NCBI RefSeq assembly: GCF_001015055.1
Contig: NZ_BBWZ01000013.1
Coordinates: 1-64,000, forward strand
Reading direction: 5' to 3'
DNA: 64,000 nucleotides
Origin: Aneurinibacillus tyrosinisolvens
Lineage (GTDB): Bacteria; Bacillota; Bacilli; Aneurinibacillales; Aneurinibacillaceae
Shown piece by piece: positions 33,403 through 41,890 of the stretch. Below the pieces are notes generated by a model. That model was not told the origin of the DNA. It made no database searches and saw only the letters and a program-made list of their open reading frames with translations. The position numbers and the translations under genes were made by a program. The first letter of the stretch is position 1, and every line of letters begins with the position of its first letter.

Positions 33403-34572
33403 ATGAAACAGACACTGGACGGAATCAAAGTGCTCGATTTAACACGTTTGCTGCCGGGACCCTTGTGTTCAATGTATCTTGCTGATTATGGTGCGGAAGT
33501 AGTGAAAGTCGAAGACCCGTTTATTGGTGATTATGCGCGGGATATGGAACCGATGCTGGCAGGCAGCGGCGCGCTTTATCAGCTTGTAAACAGGTCAAAG
33601 AAAAGCATTTCCCTTAATCTGCAGAAAAGCGAGGGCAAGGACATCCTTCTGCACATGGTAAGGGAGGCGGACATTCTAATTGAAGGGTTCCGTCCCGGTG
33701 TCATGAAACGGCTGGGCCTTGACTATGAAGAAGTAAGGAAGGCGAACCCGCGCATCATCTACTGCTCCATTACCGGGTACGGACAGACAGGGCCCTATGC
33801 CGAGATGGCCGGCCACGATCTTAATTATGTCAGCTATACCGGCCTGCTTTATGAATCGATTCGCCGCTCTGGGACTGCTGCGGTGATGCCGGCGGTGCAA
33901 ATCGCGGATATTGGGGGAGGAACCCTGCACTCTGTTACCGGTATTTTGCTCGCCTTATTGAAAAGGAACAGCAGCGGCACTGGGGAATATATCGATGTAT
34001 CGATGATGGATGGCGTGTTTCCGTTTATGATTCCGGCGATAAGCTACCACCTTGCAGCACCGTCACCCGAAGACTCCGGCTTCAATCCGCTAACAGGTTC
34101 ACTTGCCTGCTATAATGTATACCGGACCGCCGATGAACGCTGGTTTGCCCTGGGCGCCCTTGAGGAAAAATTCTGGAGGCGGTTCTGTGAAGTCGCCGGC
34201 TTGTCCAATCACCTTCCGAACCACTGGGATCCTGCGAAGCAGCCGGCTATCGCGGAACAATTAACCGGGTTTTTCCATTCGCATACTGCGAGCCAAATTG
34301 CGGACAAATTTAAAGACGAGGATGTTTGTTTAACCCCCGTCCTCTCCATTGGTGAAGCCATAGACAACCCCCATGTGCAGGCCCGCCGTATTTTTCAAAA
34401 TTGGGCACAATATGAAGAAGTTACAAACGTGAAAAACCCGCTGCTGCAGGACTTTGAGCTGGACGGTTGTACGATTCCACCGGCCAGATGGGTTGATACG
34501 GAAGCCATTTTGCTGGGGCATGGCTATTCGGATAAGCAAATTCAGCAGTTTAAAACGAGCGGAATTATTTAG
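33403..34572 (+). CDS. CaiB/BaiF family (class III) CoA-transferase
   Basis: A 389-residue CoA-transferase that swaps CoA between organic acids. The N-terminal GIKVLDLTRLLPGPLCSMYL and VKVEDPFIGDYAR, and the catalytic Asp in EMAGHDLNYVSYTGLL are clear. The frame is open from 33355, but GGGAGGGGA points to the ATG at 33403. It overlaps the convergent DUF2935 gene by eight bases at its 3' end. The likely substrate group is alpha-methylacyl or carnitine-like CoA esters, which sequence alone cannot settle. Confidence 0.9.
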   Translation: MKQTLDGIKVLDLTRLLPGPLCSMYLADYGAEVVKVEDPFIGDYARDMEPMLAGSGALYQLVNRSKKSISLNLQKSEGKDILLHMVREADILIEGFRPGVMKRLGLDYEEVRKANPRIIYCSITGYGQTGPYAEMAGHDLNYVSYTGLLYESIRRSGTAAVMPAVQIADIGGGTLHSVTGILLALLKRNSSGTGEYIDVSMMDGVFPFMIPAISYHLAAPSPEDSGFNPLTGSLACYNVYRTADERWFALGALEEKFWRRFCEVAGLSNHLPNHWDPAKQPAIAEQLTGFFHSHTASQIADKFKDEDVCLTPVLSIGEAIDNPHVQARRIFQNWAQYEEVTNVKNPLLQDFELDGCTIPPARWVDTEAILLGHGYSDKQIQQFKTSGII

Positions 34573-35371
34573 CCTTCCCCCGTTCTTCGGGTACTAAAGA
34601 GGCTTCAAACATATCAATAATGAGAAGGAAACGCTCTGCTTCCCTGAACGTATGATCGGCAAGCAGCGGGTGAATGATGCTTCGAATGCGGCACGCTTCA
34701 ATTAGTTCGTGAGCTGTTTTCTTAAAATCGCGCAATGAACGGACGGATACCCGATTCGTATCGAGAAATTGCCCGAGCATTGGAACCGTTTGTGATTGCG
34801 GCCGCATGGATTCAAGGTCCACGGCCTGGAAAAGGAGTTGATCGAACTGGTAGCTGAAATCCGCTGCCTGTGCAACAAGATCGCGTTCGGAAGGGTCAAG
34901 CAGGTGCCCGATAAATTTCGCATGATCAGCCATGACGCGAAGAAAAAATACGTTCTCATTAATAATCGCATCGGGAACGGGATCTAGCGTGCCTTTGTTT
35001 AGCTGTTCTAAACGGTTCATAAAATAGGCCGCTTCACGGCTTGTGTGATCAACGAGCAGTGGGTAGTTGTTTGTGATGATTTTGCATGTAAGAATTAAAT
35101 CGAGCACTTTTCTTTTAAACGACCAGATGTGAGCTGTCGCATGATAGGCTTCCATATTGAAGCGTGCCATTTGTTCCGAGTCAGTATCAACTGATAGCTG
35201 CTGCGATTTTTCTTCTATTTCTTCAAACATGCGGTAATACCGGTCAGCCTCCTGCGCCAGCTGCGTCTGATCGACCGTAAATCCAAGGCGCAGGAAGAGG
35301 GCATGTTCCTTCATAATCCGGCTCCAAAAACGAACTTCGTCCAGTGACCGCTCAACAAATAGAGTTGTCAT
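34565..35371 (-). CDS. DUF2935 domain protein
   Basis: A 268-residue helical protein with two tandem DUF2935 repeats, each a ferritin-like four-helix unit. Repeat one has RFWSRIMKEHALFLRLGF and LLVDHTSREAAYFMNRL; repeat two has VFFLRVMADHAKFIGHLL and LLADHTFREAERFLLII, with matching Glu and His residues that could bind metal. GGGGAGGAATAGGA precedes the ATG. The family is confined largely to Firmicutes and has no established function. Confidence 0.88.
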   Translation of the reverse strand: MTTLFVERSLDEVRFWSRIMKEHALFLRLGFTVDQTQLAQEADRYYRMFEEIEEKSQQLSVDTDSEQMARFNMEAYHATAHIWSFKRKVLDLILTCKIITNNYPLLVDHTSREAAYFMNRLEQLNKGTLDPVPDAIINENVFFLRVMADHAKFIGHLLDPSERDLVAQAADFSYQFDQLLFQAVDLESMRPQSQTVPMLGQFLDTNRVSVRSLRDFKKTAHELIEACRIRSIIHPLLADHTFREAERFLLIIDMFEASLVPEERGKAK

Positions 35372-35463
35372 TCCTATTCCTCCCCTAATACAATACGTAG
35401 TATATGGGTATGAAGAAATAAGATAGAATAGACATCGAAACTACATAAAGAGGAGTGTAACCG

Positions 35464-35808
35464 ATGACAGAAATCAATACAGTAGAACAATTCAATCAAG
35501 CCGTGCAAGCGGGAAAGCTAACGGTGGCAAAGTTTTACACAGACTGGTGTCCGGATTGCCACCGCATCGACCCGTTTATGCCGGAAGTAGAAGAGGCATA
35601 TAAAGAAAAAATCCAGTTCATCAGCGTGAACCGGGATAAATTCCCCGAGCTGTCGGAGCTGCTGAATATTTTCGGAATCCCAAGCTTTGTTGCTTTTTAT
35701 AAAGGGGAAGAGCTTATTCGCTTCGTCAACCGCGCCGGGAAGACAAGGGAAGAAATTGAAGCTTTCCTTGACCGCTCCGTGCAAGTTTCCGGTGCCATTA
35801 CCGGGTAA
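35464..35808 (+). CDS. Thioredoxin family protein
   Basis: A 114-residue thioredoxin fold with active site WCPDC (about residues 28-32; canonical is WCGPC), a cis-Pro in [16 protein letters not shown] and the C-terminal helix. The altered CPDC pair suggests a different redox potential from TrxA. AAGAGGAGTGTAACCG precedes the ATG. It is divergent from the DUF2935 gene and overlaps the convergent GIY-YIG gene by 11 bases. Confidence 0.9.
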   Translation: MTEINTVEQFNQAVQAGKLTVAKFYTDWCPDCHRIDPFMPEVEEAYKEKIQFISVNRDKFPELSELLNIFGIPSFVAFYKGEELIRFVNRAGKTREEIEAFLDRSVQVSGAITG

Positions 35809-36817
35809 CCACACTCTCTTCATTCAATGGGTAGGTTTCCAGTTCATCCGCGTGGTGTTCGAGCCAGGAGGCGATAATTAACATTTCGTCGACTTCCTCA
35901 ACGCCAGGGGAAGATAATTTTCCTTTTGTGCCGCGGTAAATACGCCGGGCTTCCTGGAGCATGGCGGAGACAGCTTCCTCTTTACCGGATTGGGCTTTCA
36001 GCGTTTCAATCAGGCGTCCATGGATAATCACAAGCCCGGTATAATGGAGATCGCCCGCCTGTGAGACTACAAGGGTGTGGTGGCTGTTCACCGACCGTTT
36101 GATTTTGCTGTTGTATTGTGCGAGGCTGATGAGCCGCTGCCACTGCATCGCTTCCTCAAAACGAAGGGAAGCGGCACAATCATCGCGCTGCATCTCGAGC
36201 TCATCCTTGACTGCAGCCTGTCCGCCTTCGAGCACGGCGATAGCCCTTGTTACATTTGTTTCGTATGCAGCATCTATACTGCTGTCAATACAAGGGGCAA
36301 GGCATTGCTTCATATCCGCATAGAGGCAGGAGCCGGAAGGGAGCGGGCCCGAGCAGCGGCGCAGCTTGAGCCAGTTGTTCAGCGCATCAACAGCATGATG
36401 CAGCCAGGAAGCCTTTAAATAAGGGCCGAAATACATCGCACCAGGGATAATAGAGTCGCGCGATACTTCCACGTACGGAAAAGGCTGATCTGTGCGCAGC
36501 ACGATAAAGGGGTAGGCCTTGTAATTTCTTAATGCCCGGTTGTACAGTGGAAGATGAGAGCGAATGAGCCGCGCTTCCATCAGAAGAGCTTCTAGCTCGG
36601 ATGAGGCAAAGCGAAGCTCAACGGTTTTGGCAGCACGGACCATTCTTTTCGTTTTTTCCGTATGCTGTTTTGTATCGTAAAAGTACGTAGCGATTCGTTT
36701 TTTTAAATTTTTCGCCTTACCGATGTAGATGATGTTATCATCCTTATCCCGGTAAAGATAGACGCCGGTACGCTCCGGTAAGCCCAGGTGAAATCCTGGC
36801 TGTATTATGTAGATCAT
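35798..36817 (-). CDS. GIY-YIG nuclease, UvrC/Cho-like short form
   Basis: A 339-residue protein equal to the N-terminal half of UvrC. The GIY-YIG domain runs from about residue 15 ([19 protein letters not shown]) with the catalytic Arg in KRIATYFY; next comes the Cys-containing [13 protein letters not shown] segment and a UVR-like helix pair ([20 protein letters not shown]). The C-terminal RNase H-like nuclease and helix-hairpin-helix domains of UvrC are absent. This is the plan of Cho, which makes only the 3' incision in nucleotide excision repair, although E. coli Cho lacks a UVR motif. The ATG at 36817 has only a weak AGG upstream. Ends in a region overlapping the thioredoxin gene. Confidence 0.82.
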   Translation of the reverse strand: MIYIIQPGFHLGLPERTGVYLYRDKDDNIIYIGKAKNLKKRIATYFYDTKQHTEKTKRMVRAAKTVELRFASSELEALLMEARLIRSHLPLYNRALRNYKAYPFIVLRTDQPFPYVEVSRDSIIPGAMYFGPYLKASWLHHAVDALNNWLKLRRCSGPLPSGSCLYADMKQCLAPCIDSSIDAAYETNVTRAIAVLEGGQAAVKDELEMQRDDCAASLRFEEAMQWQRLISLAQYNSKIKRSVNSHHTLVVSQAGDLHYTGLVIIHGRLIETLKAQSGKEEAVSAMLQEARRIYRGTKGKLSSPGVEEVDEMLIIASWLEHHADELETYPLNEESVVTR

Positions 36818-36929
36818 GGGACAACCTCATTTTTATATGGTTCTTTTTATTTTACCATATTATTGTTATGTTACCTAGAAAGTTTTGTGTAAATTGCTAG
36901 ATTATAATCCGAATGGGGAGGGACGTTTC

Positions 36930-37436
36930 ATGTCCGTATCCGAACATAAAAATGCGGCACCGGTAAGCATAGGGTGCATGATCATTACCGTAAGCGATAC
37001 AAGAGACGAAACGACGGATAAAAGCGGACAGCTTATCCGTACGTATGTGCAGGACGCAGGCTATACCGTCCAGCAGTATGTGATTGTAAAAGACGAAGAG
37101 GGGCCCATTGCCAAAGCCATTGAAAAAGGGGTAGAAGATAGTACCGTCCAGGCGGTTCTTCTAAATGGAGGGACCGGGATAGCGAAACGGGATGTTACAT
37201 ATGAGGTTGTTGAATCGCTGCTCGATAAAGAACTGCCGGGCTTCGGGGAAATTTTCCGGATGCTGAGCTATACGGAAGACATTGGATCTGCCGCTATTTT
37301 AAGCCGTGCGATCGCTGGGGTCTATAAGGAGCGGGCGATTTTTTCCATGCCGGGATCATCGGGTGCGGTGCGCCTTGCGATGAGCAAGTTAATTATTCCT
37401 GAAATCGGGCATATCGTGCGGGAATTAAATAAATAA
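36930..37436 (+). CDS. moaB: Molybdenum cofactor biosynthesis protein B
   Basis: A 168-residue MogA/MoaB-fold protein that adenylylates molybdopterin before metal insertion. It shows ITVSDTRDETTDKSGQLI, LLNGGTGIAKRDVTYEVVE and FSMPGSSGAVRLAMSKLI, where the GGTGxxxRD motif binds the cofactor. GGGGAGGGACGTTTC sets the start at the ATG 36930 and not the longer frame from 36885. It is separate from the main moco operon at 45-48 kb, as moaB is in B. subtilis. Confidence 0.92.
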   Translation: MSVSEHKNAAPVSIGCMIITVSDTRDETTDKSGQLIRTYVQDAGYTVQQYVIVKDEEGPIAKAIEKGVEDSTVQAVLLNGGTGIAKRDVTYEVVESLLDKELPGFGEIFRMLSYTEDIGSAAILSRAIAGVYKERAIFSMPGSSGAVRLAMSKLIIPEIGHIVRELNK

Positions 37437-37448
37437 CGGAAATAGCAG

Positions 37449-37482
37449 AAGCCTGGTTTTCACTCGGAAAACCAGGCTTTTT
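37449..37482 (+). terminator. Terminator of moaB
   Basis: AAGCCTGGTTTT at 37449-37460 pairs with AAAACCAGGCTT at 37468-37479 and runs into TTT. Confidence 0.9.
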
Positions 37483-37694
37483 ATAGACAGTCCATTTTAT
37501 TCTATTCTCTGGGTATCGACAGACTTATAGTCTTCGCATGCCGTTTCATTGGCCGCTAAGCTCTCCCGGTATAAAATTTCGATTTCGTTACATCTATGCG
37601 GCCCGCGACACAGAAGTCGCCTGGAAGCCAGAAATTGCAATGTTCCGCTACACACTTTACCTTTGTCATTCGGGTGCCCCCCTATGCCGCTGGA

Positions 37695-38237
37695 TTATTC
37701 CTTATTTTCGCCCAAATCATAAGGCCTGTCATTATAGCCCGCTACATCTTCCCACGCATTCTCATGTAGGCCATCAGCAGCTTTCGTTACGTTTGGTGAT
37801 AGTATTTCCTCTTCGATGGGCCTGTCTTCTCTATAATCGGACAGTCCCGGGGCGGCTGCGGCGCCGGCATCATATTGTTCATGCAGTTCCTGGTGCTCCA
37901 TACAGTACCGTGTGGTCGGCATCGCCTCCAGGCGCTCAAATGGGATCTCCACTCCGCAGTCTTCGCACTTCCCATATATGCCTTCCTGTATCTTGTTTAA
38001 AGCATGATCAATGTCCTCCACCATGAAATTCTCATGCTCACTTAACGAAATCGCAAGCGCTCTTTCGAACACTTCGGAGCCAAGATCCGCGGGGTGGTTA
38101 TCGTATCCTGACAGTTCCCCCGTGTCCTCACTGATGGATCGAGAGAGGTCCGGTTCAGAAACAAGGGTAGTGTCGGCTATCGCAGTTCGCTGTTCATGCA
38201 GCTGCTGCTCTAATTGTTCCAATTGAGTTTGGTTCAT
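37695..38237 (-). CDS. YteA-type TraR/DksA zinc-finger protein
   Basis: A 180-residue protein of the Bacillus YteA group within the DksA/TraR superfamily. An N-terminal coiled coil (QTQLEQLEQQLHEQRTAIAD) is followed by GSEVFERALAISLSEHENFM and the zinc finger starting GKCEDCGVEIPFERLEAMPT with the second pair at RYCMEH. DksA proteins bind the RNA polymerase secondary channel; YteA itself is of unknown role and is linked to sporulating cells. The frame is open to 38321 but GGAAGGGAG places the start at 38237. A perfect palindrome lies 93 bases upstream. Confidence 0.87.
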   Translation of the reverse strand: MNQTQLEQLEQQLHEQRTAIADTTLVSEPDLSRSISEDTGELSGYDNHPADLGSEVFERALAISLSEHENFMVEDIDHALNKIQEGIYGKCEDCGVEIPFERLEAMPTTRYCMEHQELHEQYDAGAAAAPGLSDYREDRPIEEEILSPNVTKAADGLHENAWEDVAGYNDRPYDLGENKE

Positions 38238-38329
38238 CGCTGTAAACTCCCTTCCATTACCTTTACTGCTTACTTTCCCTTTGTAAAGCTGGATGAAACA
38301 CCAGTAAAAGCAGAGAGGCATTCAACAAA

Positions 38330-38347
38330 ATTAAACGTACGTTTAAT
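38330..38347. promoter_or_regulatory. Perfect 18-base palindrome in the yteA-like/SDR divergent region
   Basis: ATTAAACGTACGTTTAAT is fully self-complementary and sits between the divergent YteA-like gene (start 38237) and the SDR gene (start 38434). Length and form fit the operator of a TetR-family repressor. No such repressor is encoded in the window. Confidence 0.6.
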
Positions 38348-38433
38348 AGACTGAAAATATTACCAAGGTGATTTTTCGATTACAATGGGGAAAAGATACA
38401 GGGAGAATAAAAGGCGGAAGGAAGGAGATACAT

Positions 38434-39186
38434 ATGCTATCCAGTTTTGAAAATAAGGTCGTCATCGTTACAGGAGCAGGAAAAGGGATTGGGCACGGGG
38501 TCGCCCTTGCTTATGCCCGGCACGGAGCAAATGTCGTGCTGGCGGATATCAATCAAGGCGAGGGAGAAGAAACGGCAAGGTCAATCGAGCGGGAAGGGGG
38601 AAGGGCGGTTTTCCAGCAAACCGATGTGAGCCGGATGGAGGATATTGAGAAGTTAATGGCGAGGGCTGTTGCCGAATTTGGCACGATTGACATCCTAATA
38701 AACAATGCAGGCGTATCACGCTGGAAGTCGCCGTATGAAATAACGGTAGAAGAATGGGACTCTGTTTTAAATACAAACTTACGCGGCATTTTTTTCTGCG
38801 CGAGGGAAGCCGCCAAAGTGATGCGGGAGAATGGCGGGGGTTCGATTGTAAATATGGCCTCTACCCGTGCCTTTATGTCGGAGCCGGATACGGAGGCTTA
38901 TGCGGCATCCAAGGGAGGAATTGTCGCGTTAACTCACGCGCTTGCGATTTCATTTGCGAATGATCGGATCCAGGTCAACTCCGTCAGCCCTGGCTGGATT
39001 GAGACAGGGGATTATAGCGTGCTCCGGGAAACGGATCATGAGCAGCATCCATCCGGCCGGGTCGGTAACCCAGAGGATATCGCACGCACCTGCCTTTTTT
39101 TAACAAGTAAAAACAACGACTTCATCAACGGAGAAAACCTTACGATTGATGGGGGAATGACCCGCAAAATGATATACGAACCATAA
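38434..39186 (+). CDS. SDR family oxidoreductase, glucose 1-dehydrogenase-like
   Basis: A 250-residue classical SDR: cofactor motif VIVTGAGKGIGHGVALAYA, NNAGVSRWKS, catalytic Ser in IVNMASTRAFMSEP, YAASKGG (Tyr-x-x-x-Lys), and the C-terminal FINGENLTIDGGMTRKM. Asp in VVLADINQGE suggests a preference for NAD. The ATG at 38434 has AAGGAGATACAT upstream and is chosen over the longer frame from 38368. The palindrome at 38330-38347 probably controls it. Substrate unknown. Confidence 0.92.
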   Translation: MLSSFENKVVIVTGAGKGIGHGVALAYARHGANVVLADINQGEGEETARSIEREGGRAVFQQTDVSRMEDIEKLMARAVAEFGTIDILINNAGVSRWKSPYEITVEEWDSVLNTNLRGIFFCAREAAKVMRENGGGSIVNMASTRAFMSEPDTEAYAASKGGIVALTHALAISFANDRIQVNSVSPGWIETGDYSVLRETDHEQHPSGRVGNPEDIARTCLFLTSKNNDFINGENLTIDGGMTRKMIYEP

Positions 39187-39284
39187 ATTTATTTTTTTGT
39201 GTTTACCCCAACTTTTTCGCACACAGCGACGTCTTAATAGATAGGACACAGCGAAGTGAAAATGCGGAGATGGGGGTGGCTTTT

Positions 39285-40028
39285 ATGAGAAGGAAAATGA
39301 GCAGGTGGTATGCGGTGATGGCAGTACCGCTTACGATTGGATTACTATCTGCCTGTACGCAAAGCGAGATGGCTCAGGATAAGACGAGCGGGCAGACGCA
39401 GCAGGCGCAGCAAAATGACCCGCAAAAACCTGCAGTGGGAACAGGTGATGGGAAAGCGGCCGGGCAGGCCCAGACGCCTGAGCCGAAGACGCCCGCGGCA
39501 GAACCGAAAACAACCGGCCACGAAATGAATCAGAAGGGCACAACGGTAAAAAGCCTGCCGAAAAACAAAACCATTGAGGTTACCCTTGAGGGGATGAAGG
39601 AAAAGAAAAAGGGGACGCTTTTTAAAAGCGAACAGAAATACTACTTGTATACACTTCCCGGGTTTACTGCCACGGGGGAGGAACCGGGGAAAGACATGAT
39701 CCTCGTGGATCGGGATGATCGGCATTTTATGCGCATTGAACGATTTCCGAGCGATGTGAATATAGCAGATGCAATCAACAACGCAAAGGAAGAGTTAAAA
39801 CTAACGGGAGAAGTGAATGAGCATAAGGGGGACTTGGCCGATCCTTTTTTCAACCAGGCGAAGGCATACTTGTTTGCTTCCGATGGGAAAGTCACACACG
39901 CGATTATTATACAAGAAATCAAGGGCCAGAAATTCCGCTTTACACTCAACATTGCTGGTACTGAATCGTCTGAAGGCATGATCCCGAGCTTCTGGGCGAT
40001 GATAAAAACGATCGGCATACTTAAATAA
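39285..40028 (+). CDS. Putative lipoprotein
   Basis: A 247-residue protein with a lipoprotein signal (PLTIGLLSAC, lipobox LSAC at about residue 22-25), then a linker of ~60 residues rich in Gln, Lys, Pro and Ala (PEPKTPAAEPKTTG), then a ~150-residue globular domain (KYYLYTLPGFTATGEEPGKD, HFMRIERFPSDVN). It would be anchored on the outer face of the membrane. GGAGATGGGGGTGG precedes the ATG at 39285. The globular domain is not recognised. Confidence 0.8.
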   Translation: MRRKMSRWYAVMAVPLTIGLLSACTQSEMAQDKTSGQTQQAQQNDPQKPAVGTGDGKAAGQAQTPEPKTPAAEPKTTGHEMNQKGTTVKSLPKNKTIEVTLEGMKEKKKGTLFKSEQKYYLYTLPGFTATGEEPGKDMILVDRDDRHFMRIERFPSDVNIADAINNAKEELKLTGEVNEHKGDLADPFFNQAKAYLFASDGKVTHAIIIQEIKGQKFRFTLNIAGTESSEGMIPSFWAMIKTIGILK

Positions 40029-40047
40029 GGCAGGCAGCGGGAAGAGA

Positions 40048-40076
40048 AAAGGAGCAGCGAATCGCTGCTCCTTTGT
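40048..40076 (+). terminator. Terminator of the lipoprotein gene
   Basis: AAAGGAGCAGCGA at 40048-40060 pairs with TCGCTGCTCCTTT at 40062-40074. It is also positioned to end the convergent guanylate-kinase-like gene. Confidence 0.8.
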
Positions 40077-40082
40077 TGATCG

Positions 40083-40682
40083 TTATATCGTTGGGCTTCC
40101 GTCCGGAATGAGGTTTCGGTTCAAATACGTATCGACGACCTCGCTGACATTGAAAACAGTGTGTGCCAGGTCATTGTTTGCAAATGCGTGTTCGCAGCAA
40201 TCCTTATATGCCATCTCTTCCTCGTAATAATGCAGATGGCACTGAATAACTTCATCCGAATAGCCCCGGCGCCGCTGATTGTTTAAAATCGTATCACGGT
40301 CCGCATGAATACAAATACGCACCACGTGTTCACCATACGCTTTCTTTACAATTTCGGCACCATAATGGTTGAGTATAAGGTAAATCTTGCCGTTCTCCCG
40401 CAAATAGTCTTCAATTTCACTCTCTTTAATGCCATACAAAATCGTATCGAGCTCCAGCGTCTCAATAAACTCCTGATTTCGCTTCATTCTGGTAAACTCT
40501 TCTTCTGTAACGAAGTGGTAGTCCTGGCCGTCTACTTCAACCGAGCGCCGATTTCTTGTCGTATAAGGGATTACACGCTGCATACCGAGCGTTTCGCCTA
40601 CCATGTCCGCGACCGTCTTGCGCCCAGCACCATATGGGCCTGTGAACACAATAATTTTATCCTTCTCGTCTAACGTGTACAT
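40083..40682 (-). CDS. Guanylate kinase-like protein with altered P-loop
   Basis: A 199-residue protein with the guanylate kinase fold: IIVFTGPYGAGRKTVADMV at the N-terminus, the GMP-binding region VIPYTTRNRRSVEVDGQDYH, FIETLELDTILYGIKES, and a C-terminal adenine region. In true Gmk the loop is GPSGVGKGT; here it reads GPYGAGRKT, with Arg in the place of the Lys, as in the catalytically dead GK domains of animal MAGUK proteins. AAGGAGGGTTGCT sets the start at 40682. It is probably a paralogue with a binding or altered enzymatic role, while the housekeeping gmk is elsewhere. Confidence 0.8.
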   Translation of the reverse strand: MYTLDEKDKIIVFTGPYGAGRKTVADMVGETLGMQRVIPYTTRNRRSVEVDGQDYHFVTEEEFTRMKRNQEFIETLELDTILYGIKESEIEDYLRENGKIYLILNHYGAEIVKKAYGEHVVRICIHADRDTILNNQRRRGYSDEVIQCHLHYYEEEMAYKDCCEHAFANNDLAHTVFNVSEVVDTYLNRNLIPDGSPTI

Positions 40683-40772
40683 AGCAACCCTCCTTATTGA
40701 AGTTGAAATAGACATCTACTTGTAGTGTACCACAAATTAACAAAATATTCTACATAATCTGCAATAACCCTC

Positions 40773-40801
40773 TTGACGTTTGGCTTTTCATTCGATAGGA
40801 T
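40773..40801 (+). promoter_or_regulatory. SigA-type promoter of the recombinase-like gene
   Basis: TTGACG at 40773-40778 and TAGGAT at 40796-40801, spacing 17. Confidence 0.5.
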
Positions 40802-40897
40802 AGAACTAAAATACTGCGTATTATTCTAAAAACTCATAAATATACACTTTCACACCACAGCAAACAATCCACTAATCAGTCCTAAAGGAGGGTCCAT

Positions 40898-41752
40898 ATG
40901 AAGTTTAAATTTTACAGTCATGTTGAATATGAAAGCTACCTGCTGGGGCAAGCCCGCGCTGATTTAACGATTGCTTCCTATATGATGGAGATGACGATGT
41001 TTTTTGCATGGCTCGCCCGCGTGCACCCAAACCTTGAAGTATACCAAATTGGCTATCAAATCGTATCTGCTTTTATCGAAGAAGAAATAAAATCCGGCAA
41101 ACAGATATCGACCGTCAACAAAAAAATCTCTGCATTAAAGTCATACTTTCATTTTTTATGGCTCAAGGGAGCCATTGGAATTGATCCCTGTGCTAAGCTG
41201 AGAAGAAAAAAGGATGAGCGCGAGGAACAGGCATTTTATTTACAGGACGAAGAAATCGACTTTTTATTACATACCATTCGCGAAGATGCGGCTGCGAGGA
41301 AAAATGAAGACGTATATTTGCGCAATATGTCGCTGGTCTCGCTGTTTCTCTGGGGAGGGCTGCGGATTCAGGAGGCGGCAAACCTTCTCTGGAGAGAAGT
41401 CGTATGGGAGCAAACGAAAGCGATTGTCGCTATTTCTTTTGGCAACCTGCGGCGCGTTGTTCTAAATGAAAATGAAGCAAAGCCGCTGAATGAATACTAT
41501 AATAAAAACCTTGAATCTTTATTTGTTTTTCCTTCGCGCCAGGGCGAAAAAATCAGCCCGCGCAGCATTCAGTTTATTTTAAAAGTACTGGGAGATAAAT
41601 CCGGACTGCACATTACCGCCCAGAAGCTGCGCAATACGTTCTCTATCCAGAAATTGCAGCAAGGGTACAGCCGGGAAGAGGTTGCGGATCTTCTTGGCAT
41701 TGACCAGCTCATCATTCCGGACCATGTGCTCGAAGAAATCGGGAAGAAGTAA
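40898..41752 (+). CDS. Tyrosine recombinase-like protein without catalytic tyrosine
   Basis: A 284-residue protein with the full XerC/XerD plan: an N-terminal SAM-like core-binding domain (about 5-90, including ISTVNKKISALKSYFHFL) and a C-terminal catalytic-fold domain. The first Arg is kept (GGLRIQEAANLL, Arg156) and the second too (AQKLRNTF, Arg245), but the His two residues before it is Gln, the LGH motif reads LLGIDQ, and no Tyr exists after residue 257. It therefore should not cleave DNA. CTAAAGGAGGG precedes the ATG. It may be a DNA-binding or architectural protein. It is not next to any phage gene. Confidence 0.82.
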   Translation: MKFKFYSHVEYESYLLGQARADLTIASYMMEMTMFFAWLARVHPNLEVYQIGYQIVSAFIEEEIKSGKQISTVNKKISALKSYFHFLWLKGAIGIDPCAKLRRKKDEREEQAFYLQDEEIDFLLHTIREDAAARKNEDVYLRNMSLVSLFLWGGLRIQEAANLLWREVVWEQTKAIVAISFGNLRRVVLNENEAKPLNEYYNKNLESLFVFPSRQGEKISPRSIQFILKVLGDKSGLHITAQKLRNTFSIQKLQQGYSREEVADLLGIDQLIIPDHVLEEIGKK

Positions 41753-41890
41753 GAAACAAGGGAGGTCATTCCACTCACCTTTCCCTTCCGCGAGGAAGGG
41801 GGGACTGTCCGCTCCTTCGCATAGACGTTTTCGGATGGAAATTTAAGGGTATAAATAGGAGGTACATAAAAGAGAATGGGGCGATATATC

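Noticed and set aside
37538-38026. 162-codon plus-strand ORF
   Set aside because: Antisense to the YteA-type gene, which has a recognisable zinc finger and start signal.
40898-41752. Prophage or integrative element marked by the integrase-like gene
   Set aside because: No other phage or mobile gene, no tRNA and no att-like repeats nearby, and the catalytic residues are missing.
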